A stretch of 64,000 bases of DNA from Ilex aquifolium (taxonomy: Eukaryota; Streptophyta; Magnoliopsida; Aquifoliales; Aquifoliaceae), in contig OX637396.1 of NCBI GenBank assembly GCA_951799425.1, positions 39,609,901 to 39,673,900 on the forward strand, in the 5' to 3' direction. The notes under the pieces were generated by a model. The model was not told the DNA's origin. It saw nothing but the letters and a program-made list of their open reading frames with translations, and ran no database searches. A program made the translations under genes and the position numbers. Shown here in pieces: positions 1 to 12,829 of the stretch. Each line of letters begins with the position of its first letter. Position 1 is the stretch's first letter.

Positions 1-1382
1 CAATAGGAGAGTATTTTGCTCGCGCAAACTTGTGCATGGAATTAAAGTTAAAAGTTCTAATTGTGGCATGCATGAGTTAGTTTTTATTACATAAGATCAT
101 GCATGAATTATTTCAGTTGCATTCCTTCTCTACTCTTGGATATTGGGATTTAACATGATGCAGAATCAATTTTTTGCTAGCTTAGAAGCCCCTTCCCTCT
201 CTTTCTGCGTTGCTGTCTTCCATCTATGTAGACATAATTGGCAACTCAGAGAGCGAGAGAGAGAGAGTTTCAGTTTCCATTCAGTTGCCAATATGCTGCA
301 ACATTCAGGTAGGAAGGCAAATGATTCTTTATCATAATTACTCGTATCTTTGATGAGAAAAATATTTTCAAATCCATAAGTGGTTCACGTAATCAAATAA
401 CTTGATTGTCTTGTTTGATCTCTTCATATACAGTTTAGATGTTATCTTGAAACAAAGATCAAACTGAAGGCCGGAATATGTTCTCATCTGTAATTGGAAG
501 GAATGATAGAGACCATTTTTCGTTTGTTAGCCGAAAGTCAATCTACAACTTGAAATTGTTTGGGCTTTCAATTCTGTAAGTTCTTCGTTTGTTAGCCAAA
601 AGTCAATCTACAACCTGAAATGATATTGTTTGGGCTTTCAATTCTGTAAGTTCTCTTTATCTCTCTCTCTCTCTCATAATTTTGCAAGTTCCCTTTCTCT
701 GTCTCTCTCTTATTTTTCTGTTTATCTCCTTTGTGTTTTACTTGTTCTTCTTTTGTTATATGACAACTTTGCTCAATGCTCAATCAACTTTGTTTAGTCA
801 GATTTTTCCTCGTAGTTGTGTGTACTAGAGTCAACTTGATTACCTCTTTTGTTCTTGATTAAACTCGATCTTTATTTTAAGTCATTCAATTTGCATATCT
901 GTTCAACTATTTTTTTTGGTAACTTCGCTCTTTCGTTTCTTGAATTTATAATTGTTTCAAGACTAATGTTGTTGTGTAAAATCTGAATGTTGTTCAATAG
1001 GAGAGTATTTTGGTCGCTCAATCCACCCTCGAGTGGTTGCGTTGCATACCGGAAAATTAAAATGTTCAATATACTCACTTTGATGCTACCACTTTTATCT
1101 ATAAGCAATATCAATTATTTTTTATCGTTGTCCTCTGGATATTCGTATAAGTGTGTGATTTTTCTTGTTTTATTTCTATTTGTTTAAATGATTGCTGTCC
1201 AATTTCACATACACAAAGAAAGCGGTCTTAGACACTAAATTTGATCTTGCGAAATAGGGAAATGCTCTGATATTTGACCATTTACTTTCTCAATTTTGCC
1301 CATGCCTAGTTTTTTCTCCATTTCACTATTCTAACCTACTGAATTTTTGGCAGATTTCTAAGAATTAATTTGCCTTATGTAG
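1..1382. other. Non-coding, diverged dispersed module
   Basis: No supportable gene is seen here. The stretch holds pyrimidine-rich tracts and fragments of a diverged module. Its recurring phrases are a block ending in CATAATTGGCAACTCAG (near 229) and a block with TTTCTTGAA followed by TTCAAGATTAATGTT-like text. Related text recurs near 6570-6650, 7200-7290, 7780-7850, 34600-34740 and 35640-36070. The phrase CAATAGGAGAGTATTTTG occurs at 1 and again near 996. The origin of the module is not recognised. Confidence 0.5.
521..654. repeat. Tandem duplication of about 65 bp
   Basis: Two adjacent units are seen, 521-585 and 586-654. They are nearly identical apart from a few substitutions and a GATA insertion in the second unit. 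The high identity suggests a fairly recent local duplication. Confidence 0.85.
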
Positions 1383-2232
1383 GTCATCCGATGGCAGTTG
1401 CATTTATTGACGCCACATCTTCTGTAGTTGTGGCTTCCCAAGCTCTTTATGGTTCTTCTTTATACATGTATGGAGAAGAAAAGCCCAAAACTTCTGGCCC
1501 AAGCTTCCTCTCCCTGAAATTAAGTGGCAGCATTATAAAGTCCACGATAAAAAAGCTATAATCCCTCTAGTTGGAACTACAGCAACTTATGGCAATGCTG
1601 ATGGGAGTACAATCATCGCATCATGCTCAGAAGGTATATGAATTCATCATGTCATATTGTTTTTAACTTCTGTAACTTAATTAAATAAATCTGTTGGTGG
1701 AGCGTTTAATTTTTGGTTATGAATCATTGAGAGAAGACTGGGAATTTTATTTTTCTGTGCAAGTTCAAAATAAATCTAATTGATTCTACTTCATTGGTCT
1801 TATTCCTAACTATGCCTAAATTTATTTAACAAGACACTTTGTTAACTCCTATCAATAAAAAAATCCAGTTATTGATAGGGTAATTATTTGGCCGGACTTG
1901 TTCTCAACTGAATTGGTAGTTTTTGTAAGTTGCACTCCATTATCTCCCTTTAATTAGCCACTTTTTACCTTCTCTTTTGCATTAAGTGGGTCTTTTGCAT
2001 TAAGTGGGTTTCTATGTAAAAGTTTTGTGCTTTAGATTTTTCTAAAGTGGTTTTGTTCATTTTGAGTGGATTGCCAACTTTTTTATTTTTCGGGGACTGA
2101 TATCACACTTTGGCATGGGACACTGGAAAGATTGTGGAGAATGTTGATACAAATTAGCTCAAAAACACCATGACAACGATATCTCCAAATGGGCGTTTCA
2201 TTTCAACTACAACTTTTACCAATGATGTGAAG
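1383..2232 (+). pseudogene. TBL2-like WD40 protein, broken fragment
   Basis: Two exon-like blocks resemble the plant transducin beta-like protein 2 (WD40) family. Block 1 (1383-1633) follows a TATGTAG acceptor and encodes GHPMAVAFIDATSSVVVASQ. After a one-base frame change near 1510 it continues with PEIKWQHYKVHDKKAI and YGNADGSTIIASCSEG, then an AAG/GTATATG donor. Block 2 (about 2099-2232) encodes WDTGKIVENVDTN, an in-frame TAG, then ISPNGRFISTTTFTNDVK and an AAG/GTGATT donor. TBL2 proteins normally carry several more WD40 blades, and I found none of those downstream. The intron is retained, so the copy came from DNA and not from mRNA. The family call rests on remembered motif similarity, not on a search. 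The frameshift and stop make a working product unlikely. Confidence 0.6.
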
Positions 2233-3559
2233 GTGATTCTTTAATATTTGTGGATAATTTGTTGCATTAAGTTTTCACATTGATAGTGTGCTTTTTTTTT
2301 TTACCAAATAATAGAAAAAGAAGAGTTATGGAACATTTACATATGCCCATTGGCTCGATTGCTTGAGTATCATGCCCTGCCTCTAGTAGGATGGGGTTGA
2401 GGGCTTGAGTCTTATAGAAATTTGCGAAGCTAAGCTTGGCTTAGGGTAAGATCTGTATTGGGTTCGCTCCATCCATCCTTACCCAATTATGAGGCTTTCT
2501 TGCACTAATGCCCAATTATCTTTGATTTATGGTAATGACCCCTTCTCATATATGTATATCCAATTTCATTTCATTCAAGGCCTAATTATTTTCTTAGGTT
2601 ATAGTTTTCTTACATATTAGCTTCCATTTATATATTCCAATAACAAAACTGTCACTACAAATTAGATGACATAAGACTTCAATCTTTAGTTCTCCTTCAA
2701 TGAGGGATCATAATTCCATAGTGCGAGGGACTATCTCCGGTGCAAACTTTTGAAAGATTGATATAGAGTACAACAAAGTGATCCCATATATGACATCCCA
2801 TGTGGTGAAGTTTCTTTTTTGCTCTAGTTGTTCCATTCTAGAGACGAGGAATTATAGCTTCAAATGCTATATCTAACAAAAAGAAAACAAAGCACGCACA
2901 TTGAAAGTTTTATCTTATTGTTTCTAGTTTGATATACATTGCATATATTTTTTTCCCCAGAATATTGAGGGTTTATTCTTGAATATATTAAGTTGATGTT
3001 TTGGGTTCAAAATTCATGCAGCAAGTTTATGTTATATGTGTTCATATTGACACACCTGATTTTATGCCTCTACCCACGTGAATGGAAGTCTCACATGAGG
3101 GATTGTGTCAAGAGCTTGATGTATCTATTGCATCAATTCCTTTAATAGCTTAAACTTTTAGATAGTCTAACACTAAAATGTGAATGACTGCAAAGAGAAT
3201 TGGAAACAAAATTCAAATATTTCAACTGATATTCTAGGGAATCTAATAATTGCAAAATTTTGTAGCTTTACCTTTTTTTGCGGTATGTTTTCATAATCTT
3301 TGACCTTTCATATAGGAATGAGTGATAATTTGAAGGTCACCACAAAGCTAAGATAACAAACCCCAAATCCTAAACTAGAGAGGGGGGAGAGAGAGAATCA
3401 AATTGGGATTCGAAGGCAATCTGAACGATCAGTCCCATGAAATGAATGCATTATTGTGGGTGGGTGGTAGGAGTGGGGTTGACAAAGAATTAAAAAAAAA
3501 ATTTTGATCCATGAATTTTTGTTTGTACTTGACACTTATCCTATCTGAATTTTTGTGGA
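2233..3559. other. AT-rich non-coding stretch
   Basis: I see no gene, RNA or bounded mobile element here. Short open frames lack family features. Confidence 0.4.
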
Positions 3560-3801
3560 TTGTATTAGTGTATGGTAGTATATTTGCACATTTTTTGTGT
3601 GCATTTTTGTGTATTAGTGTGTGTTTTTTGGTGTATTAGTGTGTTTGTTTGATGTATTAGTATATATGTGTGTCTTTGGTGTATTAGTGTTCCTATGTGT
3701 ATATTTTGGTGAATTTATATATTTGTGTTTTTTGGGTGTATTATAGTGTGTATGTATTTTGATGTATTTGCATATTTGTGTATGTTTATTTTGGTGTATT
3801 A
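3560..3801. repeat. GT-rich degenerate minisatellite, left part
   Basis: The sequence is an irregular array built on GTGTATTAGTGTGTGTTTTGG-like units. It continues on the other side of a MITE at 3802-4162, so the two parts were once contiguous. Confidence 0.8.
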
Positions 3802-4162
3802 GAGCATCTCCAACCATGACTCAAATTTTTATTCAAATTTAAATTAACATTTGAGTAAAAAACTTGATTTAATGTAAAAGGATCTAATAGACAAACTCAA
3901 ATTTAAAGAAGAAGAAACTCAAATTTAAATGAGGGCAAATCCAAATTTAAAAGAGAGTAAAGATGATCATTGGATTTTTAAAAGATGATGAAATCTCACC
4001 ATTAAAAATTTGGGTAAGGATTTGAGTCTCCCTTGATTGAGTAAAAAAATGAGTCTTCCTTGATTTTGTATAAGTTTGAGTCAGAGGTTGGAGTAAGTTT
4101 TTTGGGTTTTTTTACTTAAATTTAAATTTGAATCTAAATTTGAGTCAGAGTTAGAGATGCTC
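3802..4162. mobile_element. 361-bp MITE, PIF/Harbinger-like (TTA duplication)
   Basis: The ends are inverted repeats of about 33 bp: GAGCATCTCCAACC at the left against GAGCATCTCTAACT read on the other strand at the right, both followed by TGACTCAAATTT. A 3-bp TTA lies on each side (3799-3801 and 4163-4165). A TTA/TAA duplication is the known hallmark of PIF/Harbinger (Tourist-type) elements. The interior is AT-rich and non-coding, as expected for a non-autonomous element. It interrupts the GT-rich array, which fixes the order of events. Confidence 0.8.
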
Positions 4163-4999
4163 TTAGTATGTGTTTTTAGTGTTTTAGCGAGTGAGGGGGT
4201 GTATTGGTATATTAGTGTGTGTATGTGTCTGTTTTGGTGTATATGTCTATATTTTTGATGTGTTAGTGTGTGTGTTTTGGTGTATTATTGTGCGTATGTG
4301 TAGTTTGGTGTATTTGTATGTGTATGTGTGTGTGTTTTTGATGTATTGGTGTATGTTTATGTGTTTGTTATGATATATTAGTGTGTGTGTTGGTGTATTA
4401 GTGGGTGTGTGTGTCTGTTTTGGTGTATAGGTCTATAATTTTAATGTGTTAGTTTGTGTGTTTGTTGTGTTAGTGTGTGTGTTTTTTGGTGTATTATTGT
4501 GCGTATGTGTAGTTTGGTGTATTAGTATGTGTGTGTGTTTTTAATGTATGTTTGTGTGTTTGTTATGATGTATTAGTGTGTTTGTTATGATGTATTAGTG
4601 TGAGTGTTGGTGCATTAGTGGGTGTGTGTGTTTTTGAGTATTAGTGTGTGGTCGTGTGTGTGTTTGTGTTTCAGCTTATTAGTATGTGTATTTTTGTGTA
4701 TTTGTTTCTTTCAATATGTTAGTGTGTGCATTTTTGTGTCTTTGTGTTTGTTACGGTGTATAAGAGTGTGTATTGGTTGTGTGTGTTTGGTGTATTAGTG
4801 TGTGTATGTGTTTGTTTACTGTGTATTTTTTTAGTGTATTATTGTTGGTGTGTTTTGAGTATTAGTGTGTGTGTGTTTTGATGTATTATTGTGTATATTT
4901 TTGTGTATTTTTTCGTGTGTGTGCATTTATTTTTGTATTTTGGTGTATTAGTGTGTTTTTTAGTGCATTAGTGTGTTAGTTTGTATTTTTTAATGCATT
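4163..4999. repeat. GT-rich degenerate minisatellite, right part
   Basis: This continues the GTGTATTAGTGTG-type array after the MITE, with many TATTAGTGTGTGT repeats. A short further piece occurs near 5295-5370. Open frames across it are low-complexity and not supported as genes. Confidence 0.8.
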
Positions 5000-7900
5000 A
5001 GTCAAGGATCAAAATATCATTTTGGCGCATTGTTTTGGTCATCTAAAAAATAGAAACATTTTGGAAACATAATAAAGACGAATAAAAAATTTGAGAATTT
5101 ATGTTAAAAACATTTCCAAGCATTGGTTTAAATATATCAAACATCTCGAAACATTCTGAAATATTTAGAAGCATTGGTAGAAACATGCTTAAACAACTTG
5201 AAACATTAGAATATCGATTCAATCACTGATTCGCTTCGGTCTCCTTGGAAACGAAAAATGTTTCGGCCATTTCAAAACGATATTTTGATTCTTGGTATTA
5301 GTATGTGTTTTGGTGTAATAGTTTGTGTGGTTTTTTTTTGTGTAGTAGTGTGTGTTTTATGAATCAGTGTATGTTTATAGAAGAGTTGACTATTTTGCAG
5401 CGTAATGGGTTTAACCTATTGCATTATTATCCAATCTATTGTACACTTTTATAAAGCAGGATGAAAATGGATTGAATACATATTTCACCAATATTTGTTT
5501 GTTTCAGGCAATGCGCGATATTTTATATCATCACCACCACATAGAGAAGGTGGATTCACTTGTCTTTGTCTATGATTTGTTTTTGTTCTATTTTGGATTA
5601 AAGTGTGTTTGGTATTGGGCCTAAAATTTGACCATACCTGTAATGTGTTGCTGCCTTCTTTCTTTCTCCTCCTCACATTCCCCTTGTAGTTTTTGGGTTT
5701 TGGTTTTAGTTGTTAAGCGATCAGAGCTTGCTTTAACTGCTACAAAATCCTGGACTAGGACATCAATATTTGTGTCAAATGCTGTTTTTAATAAAGGGTT
5801 GATCTGATCTGCATCTTCCCATCCAAAAATGTCCTTATTTTCTCAAACCTAAGTCTTATTTCATCCGTTATATGTTTGATAGTTATTCCACTATTGCTCT
5901 ACCAAACGCACCCTTCCACTGTAATGCACGGGGTTTTGTTTGAGACTGCATGAATGATGTTGCACAGTGATCTAAGAGGCATTGATTTTCCATTGGTTCA
6001 ATATTAACTAGAAGTCATTTCCTGTTGCCTTACCTCGATTATCCTACAGTAAACTGATTGCTTCTTGGTGTTGCGGTGTTTATTGAGCTTGTTTACCAAG
6101 AGGAAAGATCGGAGAGGTTTTCCAATAGAAGGTGATGCCACAGCCAACAGTTTAACTTGTGATATGCAGAGACGAGTTTCACAAATAAAAGACAGTTTTT
6201 GAAGGAGATTGGTATCTTTCTTTAGTGACATCTTTTTCCTTGAAATAGCATGATCACATTGTTCTTTCTTGTTCTTGAACAATATCACTTTCAAAGGGAT
6301 CTTCTTTGAAGCTTTTCAAAATTAGTGACATCTACTAAACTTGGGTCACGCCTTTCGTTCTGGTTCCTTGAAATTATTGCTGTTAAAGATAATGCTTCAC
6401 ATTATAGTCTGAAGACTACCGTGTTGATTTATATCCCAGTGAATGAAACTCACCCATGGTAAGATTGATACCTTCTTTCAAAGACATATTCTTTCTATGT
6501 TAAAACTAACTCTCTCAATTCTGTTTTTTTTTTCTCTTTAGGTTGTGATTTAAGATTATCCAAAATTAATATTTTTGTCAGTTTAGAAGCTCTCTCTCTA
6601 TTTCCCTTGGCTGCCATTCTGGCCAAATACATAATTGGCAACTCAGGGTTGGATAACGTGGGCTTCCCAAGGGCATAAGTTGATTTGGATTGTTTTGTCT
6701 TCTTTACCTTCGGTTGCTAATAGCTGCAAGCTCAGGTAGTGATGTCAAAAAGCCCCATGAACTCAGGAATTTGCAGGTGTTGTCATAATATGTACAAATC
6801 TTTGATGAGAAAAATAACTGGTTCACATTATCATATTGTTTGATTGTCATCTTCAATTTCTTTCTCCAGGTCTGTGGCAGTCGTGAAGCAAAGAATATGG
6901 TATGTCTAAATGATCACTGCTTATCATAGGTTCTTATATGTCATTGAGAGGAACGAGTAGGACCAATATTTTTGTTTTTGTAAAGTCATTCTATAACTTG
7001 AAGTGATATTATTTGGGTTCCAAATAGACTCTGTTATATCATTTAATATCGAGTTTCCTCTCTCTCCCCCTCTCCCCCTCTCTCCCTCTCATTTTTTTAT
7101 TTATTCGATCATCTTTGTTTTTTTGTAGTTCTTAGGCAATATTACACCCAAACAATTTTTTGTTTGAAGCTGTTTATTAATTAGTCACATCTACACAACT
7201 GATTTTTTTTGTGTCACAACTTTCTTTCCGGTTTCGTGGAGTAAATACTTTTCAAGATTAATGTTTCATAGTAGCCTATAATGCTGCAGAGTTGATTTAT
7301 ATGTGAGTGATTCATTTTATTAAACTCAACATTGGAAAGAATTATTTTTCGAAGGTATGTCCTTTATATGTTTAAATCACCATTGTTTCAACTGTTCTTT
7401 TTCTCCTCAGTCCTGCGATTCTGCTGTTTATTAAGAAGCATCTAGTGCCTCAATTCCTGTTATTTTTCGAAGGTATGTCCTTTATATGTTTAAATCACCA
7501 TTGTTTCAACTGTTCTACTTTTTCTCCTCAGTCCTGTGATTCTGCTGTTTATGAAGAAGCATCTAGTGCCACAATTCTGTAAGTCCTCTCTTTCTCTCTA
7601 AATTTTTCCTGTTGATCTTCTTGGTGGTACTTCTGTTTTTATTTTGTTATACTAAAATCTCTTGTTCGATCAATTTTGTTTAGTCAGATTTTTCCATACA
7701 GTTGTTTATCAAATTAACTTTATCACATATTTTGCACTTGTTTCTTCGACCGAATCTTTCTTTGAAGCCATTCAATTAGTCCCATCTATTCAACTTATGT
7801 TGTTGGCTCACATCTTTCTTTCCTATTTCTTGAAGTTCAAGCCTAATGTTGCAATGTTAATACGTGTGTACTTTACTTTATCAGACTTGTGCATGGAATT

Positions 7901-9891
7901 AAAGGTAATAGTTGCAAGGGTTACATGAATTCATTATTTCATTTCCGTTCTTTCTTTTCTCCTTCTATTGTGAATTAACGTGATCCAAAATCGAATTTTT
8001 GTACCAGGTTAGAAGCTTTTGCCAAATGCTGCAACCTGAGGTAGTAAGGTCTCTTTTGTTTTGTTTGAAAAAAAATTCGAAATTTCAAGTAGTACACATT
8101 ATCTTATAATTTGGTTGTTTTGTTTGGTTGCCTTAGTTACTGACCAGGTGCTTATTTGAAACAAAGATCAAATGAAGGCTGATTCCCATTCATATGTGGC
8201 TGATTCCCATTCATATGTTCTCCTCTATCATTGGGAGGAATGAGTGGATGTGTTTATTTTGTTTGGTAAAATTCACTCTATGATTTGAAATGATTTTGTC
8301 TGCGTTCCAAATAAGCTTAAAATTACTAAGCACCTCATTCCAAGTAAATGGCAAGAAGCATAAGCAGGGGTAGTTTGGAAAATGTGGAGGATTTAAATGA
8401 TGTTTCTGGATTAAGTTTTGTTTGTTTTGATGGATCAATGTCAAGAATTGAATAACCTTTTTTTAGAGTGGAAGCCATGAAAAAGAAATTTGTGTGTCTA
8501 GAGACGTTTATTACTGTTGCCAATCAAAGTGTTGAGACAGTAGGGGATCTAATTTTAGATAAATTTCTGTTGTTGTTCAAGATAGACTGGTGCAGAACTA
8601 AATCATGGTTGGAAAAATGACCCACCTTAAATTTACATAAGCTACTTACCAGTCTTCAATTGTAATAACTGAGCACACAAAACACAAGAAATCTGGACAT
8701 CTGTGTACTATACCACCTTTTTCCTTATCAAAGGAGAAGTTCGGGAAACCATGAGGCCCCACTCAAACTAGCTGCTTTGTCACTTTATAAAGAAGCTTTT
8801 TTTTTTTATTTGAAAAATGTCCACTAGCCCTGTGGCGGTGCAGAGCAAACTCGATAAGATCAATAAGATTCAAAATCCATTGAATCCTCCCATAGGTAAA
8901 CTACCGACCTTTATTAGCTAACCTCTTCGATTGATTAAGTTGAGACAAGCAAGCAAACCATGTATGACTTTTAAATGGGGGTTAGACATGAGTCCTTCAA
9001 AAGACTACACCTAAGCTGAAACTGGCACCTGAGAAATTCCAACACATATTATTTCCTGGCGGTTATGATCTTAGATTGAAAAATCAAAATCATGAACTAG
9101 CCCTGTTGACCTACAACAAAGTGGCAGACTCTTTTGCAAAACTTCGGTTGCGATTCTCAGTTTGACCATTGGTTTTCCTCTACAACTGATCTTCCTCAAC
9201 AAATTAAGGATTGTTTATTGTCTCCACTTTTCCCTGTTAGTAATGTTTTTTGATTTTGGTCTTAGTGGCTAAGCAATTAGAGCTTGCTTTGTGTGGTACA
9301 AAATTCTAGACTACTTCGCAAAATGCATTCACCTAGAGTTGAACTCTTGGTTCCAGTGTTCAAGATCTTCCCACTTATTCTGCGTTATCATGGAAACCCT
9401 CTTAAGTCAGCAATAACAGCCATTCTTTAGTTAGTAGATTTCCATGACGAGAAGTTTGCACTGATTCAAACAATGCTGAAAAGGTGGGTGGGAGGGACCA
9501 TTGTATCCATAACTTTTCAAGTGAAAGAATTCTGTTCTAGTTTTGAAAAGAAGCATAATTTATAGCCTGTAAGTTCCCCTTAGTTTTCCATTGGACATTG
9601 CCAAAGCGTATGTCCATACGCATGTACAATAGAAAATGTTGTTGGCTGTGGTTAATGTATTTTAAACATCCGTTTTGTACACCATTTTGAAATTTTGCCA
9701 TTTAAGGAAAGTTAATTTACTATCATTGGACTTGTGTCTTCGATGAAAGTAAATCTTCATCAGGTTCTAGATAGAAATGTTAGTAGTTTAGATTTGTTTG
9801 GATTGTCTAGACATGACCTTTTTTGCATTTAGATTTTGCAGTGCTCAGTGTAACAAATCAGCTTTTAATACTTTGCAATCCCTTTTAATAG
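5000..9891. other. Non-coding, diverged modules and RNase H-like scrap
   Basis: No intact gene is seen. The stretch contains further diverged copies of the module described at 1-1382. About 70 bp near 5689-5760 is similar to 9247-9316. Just before the second copy, 9108-9150 reads NKVADSFAKL, like the end of the RNase H domain of plant LINEs. This suggests both are worn LINE tails. Confidence 0.35.
7342..7580. repeat. Tandem duplication of about 118 bp
   Basis: Two units, 7342-7459 and 7460-7580, start with TTATTTTTCGAAGGTATGTCC. They differ by a 3-bp insertion and three substitutions. Each unit carries a pyrimidine tract ending in CTCCTCAG, which looks like a 3' splice site. Confidence 0.85.
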
Positions 9892-12829
9892 GTGATTTAC
9901 TCTGATGAAGGTCAGAAGTTTGACAAAGATATCACTGTTGGCCTTATTTGCAGTGAATTGCTGAACCTTGCGGAGGATAATGTTCACATGGCAAAGCTTC
10001 TTGATGTGGGAAGGAATAGTATGTACGATCAACACCTGATTTTAGAAAGTAACAGTAGAAGAATTGACTCAACTAACTGGTCGCAAATATTGTGCAGAAG
10101 CGGCTAGTGAATTTTCCATATCCCTCATACAATCCTTGGTGATTAACGATTCTAGGGCCATATCGGAACTTCATAATCTTGTTGATGCACTGGCAAAGGT
10201 TTATTCTAATTCATATTGTGTGAGCAAGTGCACTTACTCTTACCAATCTGGTCTCTGAATGATTTTAGATGTGCAGCTTAGGGCAAGACCTGGTTCTCCT
10301 GAGTCATTACAACAGCTGGTTGAGATTGCCAGGAACCCTTCTGCTAGTGCCGCTGCTTTGTCTGGCATAACTGTTGGCAAGGATGATACTAATGCTCAAT
10401 CTAGAAACGAGAAGGTTAGCAGAATTGCCACTATTCTATCCATGATTAGGTGCCTTAGTGAGTTCTGTGGATCCTAACAATTCAATTTCGGCTGGAATAG
10501 GCAACTGGGCAGTCTCTAGCAGGCCGGGAAGACTACGATGTTGCAGATTTGTTTGAACCAGATCCTGCTGGTTTTGAGCAGGTTGCACTTAAAACTTATT
10601 CTTCTTGATACCATTCATGATTCTAAAGCTGTAGTCTGAATTAGTTTCGTATTGGTACTTATGAGGGAACTTGAGACTGGACAAGAACAGTGTTGTGTAG
10701 CTGACACTAGCTTTAAATTTAATTTGGTGCTGCTCACTGGCACTACCTCGAAAGTTAAGTTGGTCCTACTTGTTCTCTGGTTGACACTTGACACCATGAG
10801 TGTGTTATATGTGCTTGGCAGTATAAATTGAAGCAAACCACGAAGGTTTTAGGTAATGCTTTTGGGCTGCTCTGAAGTCCCAGTGTCCTTGTGCCTGATG
10901 TCTTCTTAAAGCAATTTGGTTGGCAGTGATGTGTCCAGACTTGCCAATCTGGATCCCAGTTTTAGGACTTCCACTTACGTTCCATTATAGGAGAAACTAC
11001 TAACTATGAAGTCCTCTCTGTTTACATATACATGACCAGTTGTAGATAATTAATTTTGCCATTAAGAAGTGATTAATATAGAGGTGATAGTATGACTTTG
11101 ACCAAGAATAGGTCATGCCAATGTGTTGTTGCTAAGTTACAACTCATGCTTCCTCTCTCCTTGCCCCCTTATCTTTCTCCATCTTTTGGCTGTAATGAAA
11201 TGAAAATCGAGTGACTGACAACTTGTTTTGAACTTGAAAAAAAAAACTCCTAGTTTGGTGACCTAAAAGGTAGAATCTTTTCCCTTTCATCATTTCCAGA
11301 AAGGTTTATCTCAAAGAATGATCTTTTCTGTAGGAAGTTGGCATCTAGTTTAATGAATAAGGTGCACTAGATCATCTCTCTGAAAAAATAATGTGGATGG
11401 ATGTGTAGAGAGAGTGAGAGACACTATTTTAGCTCTAATAGGATGTTTTGTAGCTCTAGAATATTAGAATAAGTGCTACCTACGATTGGTTTTGTTGTTG
11501 GCGATAGTGATATAAAATTTGTAAAATTTGGGTTTAGTTGGTTGGAGAAAGTTTGTGAGCTTTTGGATTGGTATGAAGAATTGCTTGGTGTTGAAGGTGA
11601 TCGATGCTGAATGGCAGAAGAGTTTGTGGAATTGCAATACACCAACTAGATAAATATTGGGTGCTAAAATGAAGGCTGAAAGGATACTGAAAAGGATGTA
11701 AGAGATCTGGAGTTTTGGGATGCAAAACTGATGAAACCAATGCTGGTTTTGAAGGTATCAAAACCAATTTATGGAAATTAAACAATGAGTGGAAGAGAAA
11801 GGACTAGACGAAGACTCGAAGAGGAAAAATTGTTAAAGGTTGCAGGATATTCACCTTTATTCCTTAGCATGCACCGACCTTGATTCGTTAGCATTATCCG
11901 TACTAGAAAATCTGGATCCCTAAAGCGCAAATATTTATTGCCTTAAACAGCACGTACACTTATTTTTATAGATTTCTGGACTTCAATTTTCTACTGGTAG
12001 TCTAGGTTAATGGCTTCAACGTTCGGAATTGTAAAACTTGGATTGGTGAGACCATCTTAGATCTATTGAGGAGAACATATAATATCTAGGTATATAATTC
12101 ATCCTCCATAGCATTCTCTCTCAATAGATATATTCTTGTCTTTATTTCCTTTTTCTTATTTTTTTTTCGGGAAACAGGTTCAGGGAGGATTTAGCAATTT
12201 TGTATAGTAATCAACTGGAGAATCCACTAAATCCTTTGCATTTCTAAGTAAAATTTTCGTGTCCTTACATCGATTTCTTTTTGTAGGCTTCCATGCTGTT
12301 TGCCGGATGGTATCGCCGTATCGGATATGTGAACTTCATGGCACAACTGATGCAACTTGTGGCCATTATGTCTTAAAGTTGCAGCGGAGTGGACTGCTGA
12401 AGGGGGGGGATGATATGTCAGATCATTTTTTCAGCCATCTCATGGTGGCTTTTCTCCTCTGATGTTATGCGTTAATGTGATTTCCAATTTACCTGATAGC
12501 GGTCAAAAAATGAGGAAGGAAGAGATTCAAATTCACCTCACACTTTTTGTTTCAGGAACTTTCTGTATCACATTGCCTTTCTTCCTAGGTGATTAGTTCC
12601 AGCCCTCACCAATTGCACCACCAATTACAGCCACTCTCTTTCCTTACTATTGATGTTTATGCGAAACTTGTCTTCTCCATTGTGAAGGTAGATGTTTTTG
12701 CCTCTAGATTATGTTATTTGGTTTGCTTGAATTCTTACAATGTATTTCATTGTCTTGACTTTCTTCTTAAAATTTTCCAGTTCTATCATGCAGACCAAGG
12801 ATCAAGTAAACTGTCTCTTCTGCACAAGG
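9892..12829 (+). pseudogene. NOT1 (CCR4-NOT scaffold)-like exon run, broken
   Basis: Seven exon-like blocks with plausible GT-AG borders resemble consecutive exons of plant NOT1, the scaffold of the CCR4-NOT deadenylase complex. Block 1 from 9892 encodes VIYSDEGQKFDKDITVGLI. The block at about 10096-10198 encodes ASEFSISLIQSLVINDSRAI and ends VDALAK. The block at about 10275-10413 has RPGSPESLQQLVEIARNPSA. The block at about 10505-10580 has GREDYDVADLFEPDPAGFEQ. The block from about 12282 starts SMLFAGWY, then loses frame through an extra eight bases (CGTATCGG), and resumes RICELHGTTDATCGHYVLKL. The block at 12590-12687 ends FLTIDVYAKLVFSIVK. The block at 12779-12829 has ADQGSSKLSLLHK. Full NOT1 proteins exceed 2000 residues; only about 250 are represented. 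Introns are kept, so this is a DNA-level copy. The family call is from memory of conserved motifs. Confidence 0.7.

Noticed and set aside
3614..3817. Open frame rich in NTPK/HTNT repeats
   Set aside because: It is a translation of the GT-rich minisatellite.
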